Program-made: the position numbers and the translations under genes
Source of the DNA: Zobellia laminariae
Lineage (GTDB): Bacteria; Bacteroidota; Bacteroidia; Flavobacteriales; Flavobacteriaceae
Direction: 5' to 3'
Length of the DNA stretch: 64,000 bases
Assembly (NCBI RefSeq): GCF_009725995.1
Contig: NZ_RCNS01000001.1
Span: forward strand, 1,133,195-1,197,194
Notes under the pieces: generated by a model
Database searches by the model: none
What the model was told of the DNA's origin: nothing
What the model saw: the letters and a program-made list of their open reading frames with translations, nothing else
Part shown: in pieces, positions 1 to 8,836 of the stretch
Layout: every line of letters begins with the position of its first letter
Numbering within the stretch: position 1 is the first letter of the stretch

Positions 1-1356
1 ATGATCAGTGAAGATATTAATCATGATGGCTTAAAAGATTTCATAATAGGCGGAGGTAAAAATCAAAGTACAGCCCTATACCTTCAACAAAAAAACAACC
101 GTTTTATTCGTCAATCTGTTCCTGACTTTGAAGCCGATAAAAAAAGTCACGATACAGATGTAATGATTTTTGATGCCAATGGAGATAATCACCCTGATGT
201 TTATATATCGAGTGGAGGCTATCACGATTACCAACAACATGATGCCCTATTAGAAGACCGACTTTATCTTGGTAATGGCAAAGGAGATTTTACTAGAAAA
301 AGGAAAGCTCTTCCCAAAATCTTTTCAGCTACGGGCTCTATAGCCGTAGCAGACCTAAATGGAGATAGTTTTCCTGATATTTTTGGAGGAGGAAGTGTAA
401 TTCCCGGGAAATATCCAGAAACAGCTAACAGCTACCTTCTAATTAATGATGGTAATGGAACTTTTAAGAACGAAATAAAGTCCTTGGCTCCCGAAGCGGA
501 ACATCTTGGAATGGTTACAGATACACAGTGGTTCGATGTAAACGATGATGGTAAAAAAGATCTTGTCATTGTGGGCGAATGGATACCTATCTCAATTTTC
601 GTAAATGTAAATGGTAAGTTGATAAATAAAACTAGTTCTTTAATTAGCCAACCATTAAAAGGGTGGTGGAACACCATAAAGATAGATGATTTTAATTCTG
701 ACGGAAAACCAGATATTATTGCGGGCAACATAGGAACTAACACCCAATTTTCAGTTTCTTCGAAGGAACCTGCTGAACTATATTTTAAAGATTTTGATAA
801 AAATGGCTCAATAGACCCTCTGTTTACTTTCTATATTCAGGGTATCAGTTATCCCTATCTCACCCGAGATGAACTTTTGGGTCAGTTACCTGGTAAAAGA
901 AGTGAATTCAATAGCTACAAAAGCTATGCAGACGCGAACGTAAATACTATTTTTTCTGACGTTGACTTAAAAGATGCTAAAAAGCTCACAGCGAATGAAA
1001 TGAGAACATCCTTATTATTATCTAATGCCCAAGGTACTTACGATATAGCAAATCTACCTATAGAAGCACAATATTCACCAATAAACGCCATTGTTGTTAG
1101 CGATTTTAATATTGATGGAAACCAAGACCTTCTACTTTTTGGAAATAATAACCACTACAAATTACGTTTAGGAAAATTTGATGCCAATTATGGTGCTCTT
1201 TTCTATGGAAATGGAAAAGGTGATTTTAATTACCGAACACAAATTGAATCCGGCCTAAAGGTTAAGGGGGCCGTACAAAGCGCTATTTGGGATAACAGCA
1301 AATTATACCTAGGAATCTATAATAGTAAGATACAGACCTACGAACTCGTTAAATAA
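1..1356 (+). CDS. FG-GAP/VCBS-repeat surface protein, 3' part only (start lies before the window)
   Basis: The frame is open from the first base, and the ATG there is followed by no signal peptide, so these 451 residues are probably the C-terminal part of a longer exported protein. About seven calcium-loop motifs of the form D-x-[ND]-x-[DN]-x-x-x-D are visible (near residues 5, 58, 118, 179, 230, 264 and 370; examples DANGDNHPDV and DFNSDGKPDI). These mark blades of an FG-GAP/VCBS beta-propeller. No ASPIC/UnbV module follows the last blade. The stop is 18 bp before the ATG of the haloperoxidase-like gene, so the two are probably co-transcribed. Such propellers are usually extracellular binding or adhesion proteins in Flavobacteriaceae; no catalytic role can be assigned. 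The family is clear, the ligand unknown. Confidence 0.85.
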   Translation: MISEDINHDGLKDFIIGGGKNQSTALYLQQKNNRFIRQSVPDFEADKKSHDTDVMIFDANGDNHPDVYISSGGYHDYQQHDALLEDRLYLGNGKGDFTRKRKALPKIFSATGSIAVADLNGDSFPDIFGGGSVIPGKYPETANSYLLINDGNGTFKNEIKSLAPEAEHLGMVTDTQWFDVNDDGKKDLVIVGEWIPISIFVNVNGKLINKTSSLISQPLKGWWNTIKIDDFNSDGKPDIIAGNIGTNTQFSVSSKEPAELYFKDFDKNGSIDPLFTFYIQGISYPYLTRDELLGQLPGKRSEFNSYKSYADANVNTIFSDVDLKDAKKLTANEMRTSLLLSNAQGTYDIANLPIEAQYSPINAIVVSDFNIDGNQDLLLFGNNNHYKLRLGKFDANYGALFYGNGKGDFNYRTQIESGLKVKGAVQSAIWDNSKLYLGIYNSKIQTYELVK

Positions 1357-1374
1357 CATTTGGACCAAAAAACT

Positions 1375-2733
1375 ATGAAGAAAGTAATTTTAGCCCTTTC
1401 TTATGGCCTTTTAATAGTAATACTACTCTTGAACTTTAGTTGTTCTACTACCAATGAAAAACAACTAACAGAGCAGGATGTGGCTATAGAATGGGCAAAT
1501 ATGTCGCTTTTCATAACACAATACACGCCATCAAACTCCCCAACTTTTGCCTCTCGTGGTTTCGCATATATTGGGTTAACAATGTATGAATCTATAGTTA
1601 ATGGCTATACTTCACACATATCTTTAGAAGGCCAGTTAGACGGGCTTATAAACCTCCCTAAACCAGACCCATCGGCAACTTATGATTGGGTGCTTTCATT
1701 CAACGCGGCACAAGCAGATATTTTAAGGAGCATTTATGTACAGACTTCTGATGAGAATAAAGCACGTATAGATTCATTAGAAAATGTCATCTATAAGCAG
1801 TATTCGAATTTATTGGACGACAAAGAAACAGCTGAGCGATCTGCGGCTTACGGAAAAGCTGTTTCAGCTGTTATTTTTGAATGGTCCAAAACGGATGGAG
1901 GTCATAGAGGTTATCTAGAAAATTTTGACAAGAAAATGATTCACCCAAACCGTCCTGGCTCATGGAAACCTCCTTTATTCGCGCAATCTTTTAGTCACCA
2001 TCCATTACACCCTCATTGGGGAGAAAATAGAACTTTTGATAAAAAAAACCGCTCCTTACCACTACCCCGATTTATACCCTATGACACCTTACCCGACTCT
2101 CCTTACTACCAAGAGTTTGTGCAGGTCTACGAGAAAGATTTAGCACTTACTAAATTAGAAAAAGAAGCCGCTATATGGTGGGGAGATGATCCTGATGTAA
2201 CTTTTACTCCTCCAGGCCACTCTTTTTACATAGCAACCTTGGCTATTGAACAAAAAAAGCCTTCGTTTATAAGCTGTGCAGAAGTTTATGCAAAAACGAG
2301 TATTGCTGTTGCCGATGCTTTTATTAAATGTTGGGAATGGAAATTTTATTTTTTTTCAGAGCGAGCTAATACTTTTATTCCAAAATACATAGATGAAGAA
2401 TGGGAATCCTTTTGGCCAGACCCGCCTTTTCCTGCATTTCCATCAGGACATGCTATTCAAGCTGCTGCGGCTGCTACAGTTTTAGAAGATTCCTTTGGCA
2501 AACAATTTCATTTTATTGATAAAGCTCACGAAGGTAGAAAGCGAGATGATGTTAGAGATACCGATTTTGTTTCCCGCGAATTTAATTCTTTTTGGGAAGC
2601 TGCTGAGGAAACAGCAGATTCAAGATTCTACGGGGGTATTCATACACCTCAGGATAATAACGTAGGCTTGGAAGAAGGAGTGAAAATAGCTCAAAATATT
2701 ATTGAACTAGACTGGACGAAAACTGAACAATGA
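1375..2733 (+). CDS. Vanadium-dependent haloperoxidase / PAP2-type phosphatase, lipoprotein
   Basis: From the ATG at 1375 the protein has 452 residues. It starts with a hydrophobic signal ending in NFSCS, a probable lipoprotein signal with Cys as residue +1. The oxyanion/vanadate pocket of the haloperoxidase-PAP2 superfamily is complete: K-x6-R (KFYFFSER, about K323/R330), PSGH (about S357-G358-H359) and SRFYGGIH (about R417/H423). Length and spacing resemble the vanadium iodoperoxidases described from Zobellia, so oxidation of halide with H2O2 outside the inner membrane is the favoured role; an acid phosphatase is the alternative, because both use the same pocket. A TTG at 1360 would add five residues, but the ATG gives a better signal peptide. 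It is flanked by two FG-GAP proteins and overlaps the next gene by 4 bp (ATGA), indicating an operon. Confidence 0.85.
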   Translation: MKKVILALSYGLLIVILLLNFSCSTTNEKQLTEQDVAIEWANMSLFITQYTPSNSPTFASRGFAYIGLTMYESIVNGYTSHISLEGQLDGLINLPKPDPSATYDWVLSFNAAQADILRSIYVQTSDENKARIDSLENVIYKQYSNLLDDKETAERSAAYGKAVSAVIFEWSKTDGGHRGYLENFDKKMIHPNRPGSWKPPLFAQSFSHHPLHPHWGENRTFDKKNRSLPLPRFIPYDTLPDSPYYQEFVQVYEKDLALTKLEKEAAIWWGDDPDVTFTPPGHSFYIATLAIEQKKPSFISCAEVYAKTSIAVADAFIKCWEWKFYFFSERANTFIPKYIDEEWESFWPDPPFPAFPSGHAIQAAAAATVLEDSFGKQFHFIDKAHEGRKRDDVRDTDFVSREFNSFWEAAEETADSRFYGGIHTPQDNNVGLEEGVKIAQNIIELDWTKTEQ

Positions 2734-4415
2734 TAAAAAAATACCACTCATTATTTCTTCTTAATTGCTTGACCATCATAACTTGTTTTGGTCAGACAAC
2801 ATTTACTGACGTCACGGAATCAGCAGGTATCAATCATCAGTTTCACGTTTTTGAAGGTACTTTTGGTGGGGGCGCCACAGTTTTTGATTTTAACAATGAT
2901 GGTTTTGAAGATTTGTTCATCACAAGTGGCATGGAAGCGGATGCCCTTTATCTTAACAATGGAGACGGTACGTTTAAAGACATCTACGAACATTCAGGCC
3001 TAGAATTTACCAAAAAATATGTAACACAAGGTGCAGTTAGTGCAGATATAAACCGTGATGGATTTCGTGATCTTTTCATCACAACTATCAATACAACGGA
3101 CAGTACGAATATTATTCCTAGGGCGGAAAATTTGCTTTTCCTTAATAATGGCAACTCAACTTTTAGAAACGCCACATCAGAATATCAACTAAGTGAATTA
3201 AACTCCTTCAGTACAGGTCCAAGTTTTGGAGATATAAATGCTGACGGATACCCTGATCTTTTTGTAGGTAATTATTTCCAAGAATTTAAAGGCAAACTTG
3301 GGGTTTTAAAAGACGCAACTATAGTAAGTGCCAACCAGACTTCCAAAAGTTACCTGTTACTGAACAAAAACGGAAAAACATTTAAAAATGTTTATGAAGA
3401 TTACAACCTAGGCCATAAGGGTTTTGGTTTTGGCGGAGTTTTTACAGATTATGATAACGATGGCAACCAAGATTTACTGGTCAATCAAGATTTTGGCTAT
3501 AAGGCTGTTCCCAATTTTCTATATAAGAACTTATATCCTGAGAAATCATTCCTAGATGTTAGCGAAGAAAAGGGTATGAATCTAAAGGAGAACGCTATGG
3601 GTTCTGCTGTTGGAGATTTTAATGGTGATGGACTATTGGATTATTACATCACCAACATAAAATTTAACCTTTTAATGCAAAACCAAGGTGAGGGGAAACC
3701 TTTTATAGATAAGGCCAAGGAATTGGGAACCTATAATTTAGCCATAAGCTGGGGTGCAAATTTTGCAGATTTTGACCATGATGGAGATTTAGACCTTTTT
3801 GTTTCAAATGGCGATTTGAACCCAAATTGTACCCCTATGGGCAATTTTTATTTTGAAAATGAAAATGCATCTTTTACTGAAAAAGGAAGGTCAAAAGATT
3901 TAAACGATTATGGTATAGGCCGAGGCTCTGTGGTTTTTGATATAGAAAATGATGGTGATCTGGATTTGCTAATTGTAAATCAAAAACCAACTTTAGAATA
4001 CCCGACTCCGTCAATAACTAAATTATACAGAAATGATTCTGCTAATGGAAATTGGCTTAAAGTGGCCCTGAACGGAATAAATGCTGAAAAAAATGGTATT
4101 GGATCTAAAGTAGAAATAGTGACTAATAGCCAACATATGATGCGTGAAATTGATGGTGGAGGATCCAGCCACCTATCTCAAAATTCAGTCATAGCTCATT
4201 TTGGGCTCTCTAGCGCAACAAAAGTAGATTCGATAATTGTTACCTGGATAGGCGGAGAAAAACAAGTTTTACTTGACCAAAAAGTCAATCAACAAATAAC
4301 TATAACTGAAATTCCAGTAGAAAAAAAACAATCCTATTGGTTGATTGGTCTTGTTGCAATTGGCATCTGCCTCTTGAGTTTTTTAATCTATCGTAGAAAA
4401 TCAATAATTAAATAA
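2730..4415 (+). CDS. FG-GAP repeat protein with ASPIC/UnbV domain (CRTAC1-like), C-terminal membrane anchor
   Basis: 561 residues with an N-terminal signal peptide (cleavage likely after CFG-Q). At least seven calcium-loop motifs follow (DFNNDGFEDL, DINRDGFRDL, DINADGYPDL, DYDNDGNQDL, DFNGDGLLDY, DFDHDGDLDL, DIENDGDLDL), forming an FG-GAP/VCBS propeller. An ASPIC/UnbV module follows at roughly residues 450-520 (NGIGSKVEI ... GGGSSHLSQNS ... VTWIGG). The end is a hydrophobic helix followed by YRRKS, so the protein is probably membrane-anchored at its C terminus rather than sorted by a T9SS domain. ATG overlaps the stop of the haloperoxidase-like gene (ATGA), so translation is coupled. The role is probably extracellular binding; substrate unknown. 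Confidence 0.85.
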   Translation: MIKKYHSLFLLNCLTIITCFGQTTFTDVTESAGINHQFHVFEGTFGGGATVFDFNNDGFEDLFITSGMEADALYLNNGDGTFKDIYEHSGLEFTKKYVTQGAVSADINRDGFRDLFITTINTTDSTNIIPRAENLLFLNNGNSTFRNATSEYQLSELNSFSTGPSFGDINADGYPDLFVGNYFQEFKGKLGVLKDATIVSANQTSKSYLLLNKNGKTFKNVYEDYNLGHKGFGFGGVFTDYDNDGNQDLLVNQDFGYKAVPNFLYKNLYPEKSFLDVSEEKGMNLKENAMGSAVGDFNGDGLLDYYITNIKFNLLMQNQGEGKPFIDKAKELGTYNLAISWGANFADFDHDGDLDLFVSNGDLNPNCTPMGNFYFENENASFTEKGRSKDLNDYGIGRGSVVFDIENDGDLDLLIVNQKPTLEYPTPSITKLYRNDSANGNWLKVALNGINAEKNGIGSKVEIVTNSQHMMREIDGGGSSHLSQNSVIAHFGLSSATKVDSIIVTWIGGEKQVLLDQKVNQQITITEIPVEKKQSYWLIGLVAIGICLLSFLIYRRKSIIK

Positions 4416-4425
4416 AGCAACTTAC

Positions 4426-5400
4426 CTAAACCCTTCTGCGCATAAGCCCTTCTCCAAACTCTTGTAGAATTTGCTTTTTATCAGATGAGATATTTAAAGC
4501 TTCCAAAAGCTCAAATGCCCGTTCAGTATAATCTTCAATAGCTCTTTGGGTATATTCCGCAGAACCGCTTTTGATAAAAATTTCTTTTATCGTTTCTATT
4601 TTTGCGGATGGGTCTTTCGGCTGAATAGAATACATATCCAATAATTCCTTTTTCTGCTCCGATGAGCTCAATTTTAAGGCATTTAGGTACAAATATGTCT
4701 TTTTATTCTCTATAATATCCCCACCAACCTGTTTTCCAAAAGTTTCTGGGTCACCAAAAGCGTCCAAATAATCATCTTGCAACTGAAAGGCTAAACCTAA
4801 ATTCAACCCAAAATTATAGATATCTCTTTGTTCTTTTTCTGATGCTTTGGCGATAATCGCTCCCATTTGCAAAGCAGCGGCTACAAGTACGGCAGTTTTA
4901 TATTCGATCATTTTAAGGTACTCCGGCAAAGTAACATCATCTCTTTCCTCAAAATCAATGTCGTACTGCTGACCTTCACAAACTTCCAATGCGGTCTTAC
5001 TAAAAAGCTTTGCCAAGTTTTTGAACGTTTCCCCATCATAGTTTTCAAATAACTGATATGCGGTAATTAACATAGCATCTCCCGAAAGAATCCCTGTATT
5101 GATATCCCACTTTTCGTGAACTGTTGTTTTCCCCCTACGTAAAGGAGCATCATCCATAATATCATCATGAACCAATGAGAAATTGTGAAAGGTCTCTACC
5201 GCTAAGGCTGCATCCAAAGCCGTCTTATAATCGGTTTCAAATATTTCGGCAGATAGTAGTGTAAGAACTGGTCGTAGTCGTTTACCGCCTAGCCCCAAAA
5301 TATAGGTTATAGGGTCGTAAAGATTCTTAGGCTCCTTTTTAGTTGCCTGTTGTTCTAAAAATGAAATAAACTCTGAACGGTAAAATTCTATGGACTGCAT
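4426..5400 (-). CDS. Polyprenyl (farnesyl/geranylgeranyl-type) diphosphate synthase
   Basis: 324 residues, the usual length for trans-isoprenyl diphosphate synthases. Both aspartate-rich metal motifs are present: the first is DDIMD at residues 79-83 followed by APLRRG, the second DDYLD at 211-215 (FQLQDDYLD). The GGKRLRP substrate-binding segment is at 38-44. The enzyme condenses isopentenyl diphosphate with allylic diphosphates in the cytoplasm. Phe at position -5 to the first motif and the absence of the two-residue insertion of bacterial FPP synthases leave chain length open (FPP, GGPP or longer). It is transcribed alone, convergent with the FG-GAP gene (10 bp apart). dxs, which feeds the same pathway, is further along in the window. 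Confidence 0.92.
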   Translation of the reverse strand: MQSIEFYRSEFISFLEQQATKKEPKNLYDPITYILGLGGKRLRPVLTLLSAEIFETDYKTALDAALAVETFHNFSLVHDDIMDDAPLRRGKTTVHEKWDINTGILSGDAMLITAYQLFENYDGETFKNLAKLFSKTALEVCEGQQYDIDFEERDDVTLPEYLKMIEYKTAVLVAAALQMGAIIAKASEKEQRDIYNFGLNLGLAFQLQDDYLDAFGDPETFGKQVGGDIIENKKTYLYLNALKLSSSEQKKELLDMYSIQPKDPSAKIETIKEIFIKSGSAEYTQRAIEDYTERAFELLEALNISSDKKQILQEFGEGLMRRRV

Positions 5401-5415
5401 TCAAGAAAATTTTTT

Positions 5416-5423
5416 CAAAAATA
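5416..5423 (-). promoter_or_regulatory. Candidate -7 promoter element of the polyprenyl synthase gene
   Basis: On the minus strand this reads TATTTTTG, an exact match to the Bacteroidetes -7 consensus TAnnTTTG, 16-23 bp upstream of the ATG. No clear -33 TTTG is seen about 20 bp further upstream, so the call rests on the -7 box and its position. Confidence 0.4.
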
Positions 5424-5597
5424 AGACCATTTAAATAAAGAACAGGCCTTTAATAGACTTTGTAAAAAAATTAAGGGCCAAAATTGGGTAACATCGAGAA
5501 GAATTACTGTCTATCCGATTAAAAGCAGCTTAAAAAATTCAATAAACCTTTTAAAATCAACTTGCAATAATCTTAATGACATGTTAAATTATTGTAA

Positions 5598-5637
5598 AAC
5601 TTTGGAAACTTTTTATGTTTTTAAAGTTTCCAAAGTT
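5598..5637. promoter_or_regulatory. Perfect 15-bp inverted repeat: probable TetR operator of the efflux operon
   Basis: Bases 5598-5612 (core AACTTTGGAAACTT) and 5623-5637 (core AAGTTTCCAAAGTT) are exact inverted copies separated by 10 bp. The element ends 15 bp before the ATG of the tetR-type gene and abuts a -7-like box, TATCTTTG, at 5637-5644. A palindrome placed at the promoter of an autoregulated tetR-efflux operon is the classical operator arrangement. Binding by the adjacent regulator is inference. Confidence 0.65.
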
Positions 5638-5644
5638 ATCTTTG
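5637..5644 (+). promoter_or_regulatory. Candidate -7 promoter element of the efflux operon
   Basis: TATCTTTG matches TAnnTTTG exactly. Transcription would start about 5650, only a few bases before the ATG at 5653, so the transcript would be almost leaderless. No exact TTTG is found at the expected -33 position; the operator palindrome occupies that place. Confidence 0.4.
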
Positions 5645-5652
5645 GCCCTTCT

Positions 5653-6258
5653 ATGAAAGAAAAAATTTTAGCCAAAGCAACTGATATGTTCTTGAATCTA
5701 GGATTCAAGAGCGTTACTATGGATGATCTTGCCAATGAAATGGGAATTTCCAAAAAGACCATTTATACTCACTATGCTAACAAAACTGCTCTGGTCCAAG
5801 AATGTACCGGTAATCTTTTTTGTGAAATATCCCAAGGTATAAACCAAATATGTGCACTTCATAAGGACCCTATTGAAGAACTTTACGATATAAAGAAATT
5901 TGTGATGATTCATTTAAAAGATGAAAAATCATCGCCGCAATACCAATTGCAAAAATACTACCCAAAAATCCACAATACGTTAAGGGACCAGCAATTTAAG
6001 GTAATGCAGGAATGTGTAGTTGCCAACATAAAAAGAGGTATTGAAAAAGAAATCTATAGAGAAAATTTAAATATAGAATTCGTGTCCAGGATTTATTTTA
6101 CCGGCGTAACAAGCATTAAAGATTATCGCCTATTTCCGGAAGAACAGTTTCCTGCACGCACATTAATGGATGATTATTTAGAATATCATATACGGGGTAT
6201 TGTTACTCCAAAAGGAAGAAAAGTATTAAATGAAATTATCAACTCAAACCATGAATAA
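5653..6258 (+). CDS. TetR/AcrR-family repressor of the adjacent RND efflux operon
   Basis: 201 residues from the ATG at 5653. This start is preferred because the N terminus MKEKILAKATDMFLNLG matches the first helix of TetR repressors; an upstream ATG at 5581 would translate through the palindromic operator. The helix-turn-helix lies at about residues 22-43 (TMDDLANEMGISKKTIYTHY). The C-terminal 150 residues are helical with no recognisable ligand motif. It lies first in an operon with TolC-, HlyD- and AcrB-type genes; its stop codon directly abuts the next ATG. Most likely it represses its own operon through the palindrome upstream until a toxic ligand binds. Confidence 0.9.
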   Translation: MKEKILAKATDMFLNLGFKSVTMDDLANEMGISKKTIYTHYANKTALVQECTGNLFCEISQGINQICALHKDPIEELYDIKKFVMIHLKDEKSSPQYQLQKYYPKIHNTLRDQQFKVMQECVVANIKRGIEKEIYRENLNIEFVSRIYFTGVTSIKDYRLFPEEQFPARTLMDDYLEYHIRGIVTPKGRKVLNEIINSNHE

Positions 6259-7620
6259 ATGAGGAATGTATATTTGACTTTGCTAGCGCTGTTAACAACC
6301 GTGCTCGGAATTTCTCAAGATCCACCGGAAAAAACCTATAGCTTCACCTTAGAAGAGGCTATTGCTTTTGCCTTAGAAAACAACTATAGCGCCATAAATG
6401 CTAATCGTGACCTTTTAGATGCACGCAAGCAAAAATGGGAAACCATTGCAGATGGGCTTCCTCAAATTAGTGGTTCTGTTAGCTATCAAAACCAGCTAAA
6501 ACAGCCCGTTACAGTAATACCTGCAGAATTTTTTGGAGGTGAGCCTGGCACATATGCCGATGTTATCTTTAGCCAAGCCCAATCTGCAACTGCAACTGCC
6601 ACGTTAACCCAAAAGATTTTTGATGGTTCTTATATTGTAGGTGTGCAGGCCACCAAGACATTTTTAAGTTATAGTGCCAATAATGAAGAGAAAACTGACC
6701 AAGAGGTTAGAAAATCTGTTGTTGAAGCCTATGGCAATGTATTGCTAGCTGAAGAAAGTGTTGCGATTCTGGAAAAGAATAAGGCTGTCCTAGATAAAAA
6801 TCTTTTTGAAACCAACAAGCTATACGAAAATGGACTTGGTGATGAAGAAAGTGTTGAGCAGTTACAAATTACTTTATCTTCTGTTGAAAGTCAGTTGAAA
6901 AACACAATTCGTTTAGAAAACATAACGCGCCAAATGTTAAACCTCGTTATGGGTATTGCTATTGATGCCCCAACCAAATTAGAGGAAGATTTGGACAACC
7001 TTGTCACAACTCAAATCGACTTTACCCTAATGGAGACAGATTTTAATTTGGCTAACAACGTGGACTATAAATTAGCCATGAATTTAACCGAGCAACGCTA
7101 CTACGAGTGGAAATTAGCAAGAAGTAAAGCGCTACCAACTCTAAGTACTTTCGTTAATTACGGTTCCTCTGCTTACTCTAATGACTTTAGCTTCTTTAAA
7201 GGTGACCAAGAATGGTTTGACTCGTCTATATTAGGCGTTAGTCTTGATATACCTTTATTCAGTTCAGGAAAACGTTCCGCCAGTACAGCAAGAGCCAAAA
7301 TTGCTATGGAAAAATCAAAAACTCAGCTATCCGAAGCAGAAGAGTCAATACGCCTTCAACTTGAAAAAGCCAAAAGCGATTATATTCTTTCTATTGAAGA
7401 ATATGAAACAGCAAAGCAAAACTTAGGTTTAGCAGAGCGTATAGAAAACAAAAATCAGATTAAATATAAAGAAGGTATTGCCAGCAGTTTTGATTTACGC
7501 CAGGCACAGACACAACTTTACGACGCTCAACAAGGCTACCTACAATCTATGGTTGAAGTCATTAATAGAAAAACCGAGTTAGAGGTCATTATAAACGAAC
7601 CCAATTCTAATCTTAAGTAA
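6259..7620 (+). CDS. TolC-family outer-membrane efflux protein
   Basis: 453 residues. A signal peptide is followed by the typical opening of TolC proteins (YSFTLEEAIAFALENNYSA) and two long alpha-helical hairpin regions rich in Glu, Lys, Ala and Gln (about 160-230 and 340-440). TolC trimers form the outer-membrane barrel and periplasmic tunnel of tripartite pumps. Translation starts immediately after the tetR stop, and the HlyD- and RND-type partners follow, so one complete pump is encoded here. Confidence 0.92.
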   Translation: MRNVYLTLLALLTTVLGISQDPPEKTYSFTLEEAIAFALENNYSAINANRDLLDARKQKWETIADGLPQISGSVSYQNQLKQPVTVIPAEFFGGEPGTYADVIFSQAQSATATATLTQKIFDGSYIVGVQATKTFLSYSANNEEKTDQEVRKSVVEAYGNVLLAEESVAILEKNKAVLDKNLFETNKLYENGLGDEESVEQLQITLSSVESQLKNTIRLENITRQMLNLVMGIAIDAPTKLEEDLDNLVTTQIDFTLMETDFNLANNVDYKLAMNLTEQRYYEWKLARSKALPTLSTFVNYGSSAYSNDFSFFKGDQEWFDSSILGVSLDIPLFSSGKRSASTARAKIAMEKSKTQLSEAEESIRLQLEKAKSDYILSIEEYETAKQNLGLAERIENKNQIKYKEGIASSFDLRQAQTQLYDAQQGYLQSMVEVINRKTELEVIINEPNSNLK

Positions 7621-7651
7621 TTAAGATAAATAACACAACAAACTTTTTACG

Positions 7652-8836
7652 ATGAAAAAAATACTATACTTAGCAACTGCCACCTTACTTTTTTCCGCTT
7701 GCGGCGGAAAGGAAGCCTCTGTTAGCGATATTATTGCACAGGGTGATTTAGAAAGTATCAGAGCAAAAAAGAGCGAGCTTTCAGAAAAACAAAAAGCTAT
7801 AGAAGCAGAGCTTAACCTGCTTGATTCTGTTATTGCTACTAAGAACAGTGATGAAAAGTTACCTTTAGTAACCACGGTAACTGCCAAAGTAGCCAAGTTT
7901 GATCACTTCTTAGAACTACAAGGGAATGTTATGACCAAACAGAATGTCCTTGTTTACCCAGAAATGTCGGGTACTTTACAACGTGTTTACGTAAAAGAAG
8001 GTCAAAGAGTAAGTGCTGGTCAGCTATTGGCATCTATAGATGATGGTGGCCGCAGTAGCCAACTATCTCAGCTTAAAACACAGGCTGAACTCAGCAAAAC
8101 CACTTTTGAACGAAGAAAGCGCCTTTGGGAACAAAAAATAGGTTCCGAAATAGAGTATTTATCGGCTAAGACTAATTATGAAGCTGCTGAATCTGCTATA
8201 AAACAAGCACAGAGTCAATTGGGAAAATCAACTATTAGAGCACCGTTCTCAGGTATTATTGATAATGTAATCAAAGACCAAGGTACCGTAGTTTCACCAG
8301 GACCAGGTTCCGAAGTATTTCGTATCGTAAACCTTTCGGACATGTATATAGAAGTAGATGTTCCTGAAACTTATTTAGACGGTATTAAAGTAGGTAAAGA
8401 GGCTAAAGTATATTTTCCTGTGTTAGGAGATACGGTAACCACTAAAGTAAGACAGACCGGTAATTTCATTAATCCGAGCAACAGAGCCTTTACTGTAGAG
8501 ATTCCTGTTCCTAATAAGAAAGGAAATATTAAGCCTAACCTTACCGCGAAGGTTAACATTAATGACTATACAAGCGAAAAAGCAATTGTTATTCCTCAAA
8601 GTATTATCTCAGAAAATGCAGAAGGAGATCAATACGTATATATTGCCGAATTAACGGACGGAGAGAATGAGGCTATACTTAAAAAGAGCATTATTAAAAC
8701 CGGTAAAACACAGGGTAGCCAAATTGAAATATTATCAGGTATAAAGGATGGCGACCATATTATTGAAGAAGGCGCAAGGAGCGTAAAAGATGGCCAGAAG
8801 GTTAAAATTCTAAACGACCAGACCAATGAGCAGTAA
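7652..8836 (+). CDS. RND efflux periplasmic adaptor (HlyD/AcrA family), lipoprotein
   Basis: 394 residues with a lipoprotein signal (FSAC, Cys17). Coiled-coil segments lie at about 25-60 and 130-190. The lipoyl-type half motifs are split around the hairpin (MSGTLQRVYVKEGQRVSAGQLLA and IRAPFSGIIDNV, quoted as family signatures), followed by beta-barrel and membrane-proximal domains. The protein joins the inner-membrane RND pump to the TolC channel. It follows tolC by 31 bp and overlaps the RND gene by 11 bp, so the pair is translationally coupled. Confidence 0.93.
   Translation: MKKILYLATATLLFSACGGKEASVSDIIAQGDLESIRAKKSELSEKQKAIEAELNLLDSVIATKNSDEKLPLVTTVTAKVAKFDHFLELQGNVMTKQNVLVYPEMSGTLQRVYVKEGQRVSAGQLLASIDDGGRSSQLSQLKTQAELSKTTFERRKRLWEQKIGSEIEYLSAKTNYEAAESAIKQAQSQLGKSTIRAPFSGIIDNVIKDQGTVVSPGPGSEVFRIVNLSDMYIEVDVPETYLDGIKVGKEAKVYFPVLGDTVTTKVRQTGNFINPSNRAFTVEIPVPNKKGNIKPNLTAKVNINDYTSEKAIVIPQSIISENAEGDQYVYIAELTDGENEAILKKSIIKTGKTQGSQIEILSGIKDGDHIIEEGARSVKDGQKVKILNDQTNEQ

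Noticed and set aside
5581..5652. Upstream ATG for the TetR-type regulator
   Set aside because: It would translate through the operator palindrome and the -7 box, and it adds residues not seen before the first TetR helix.
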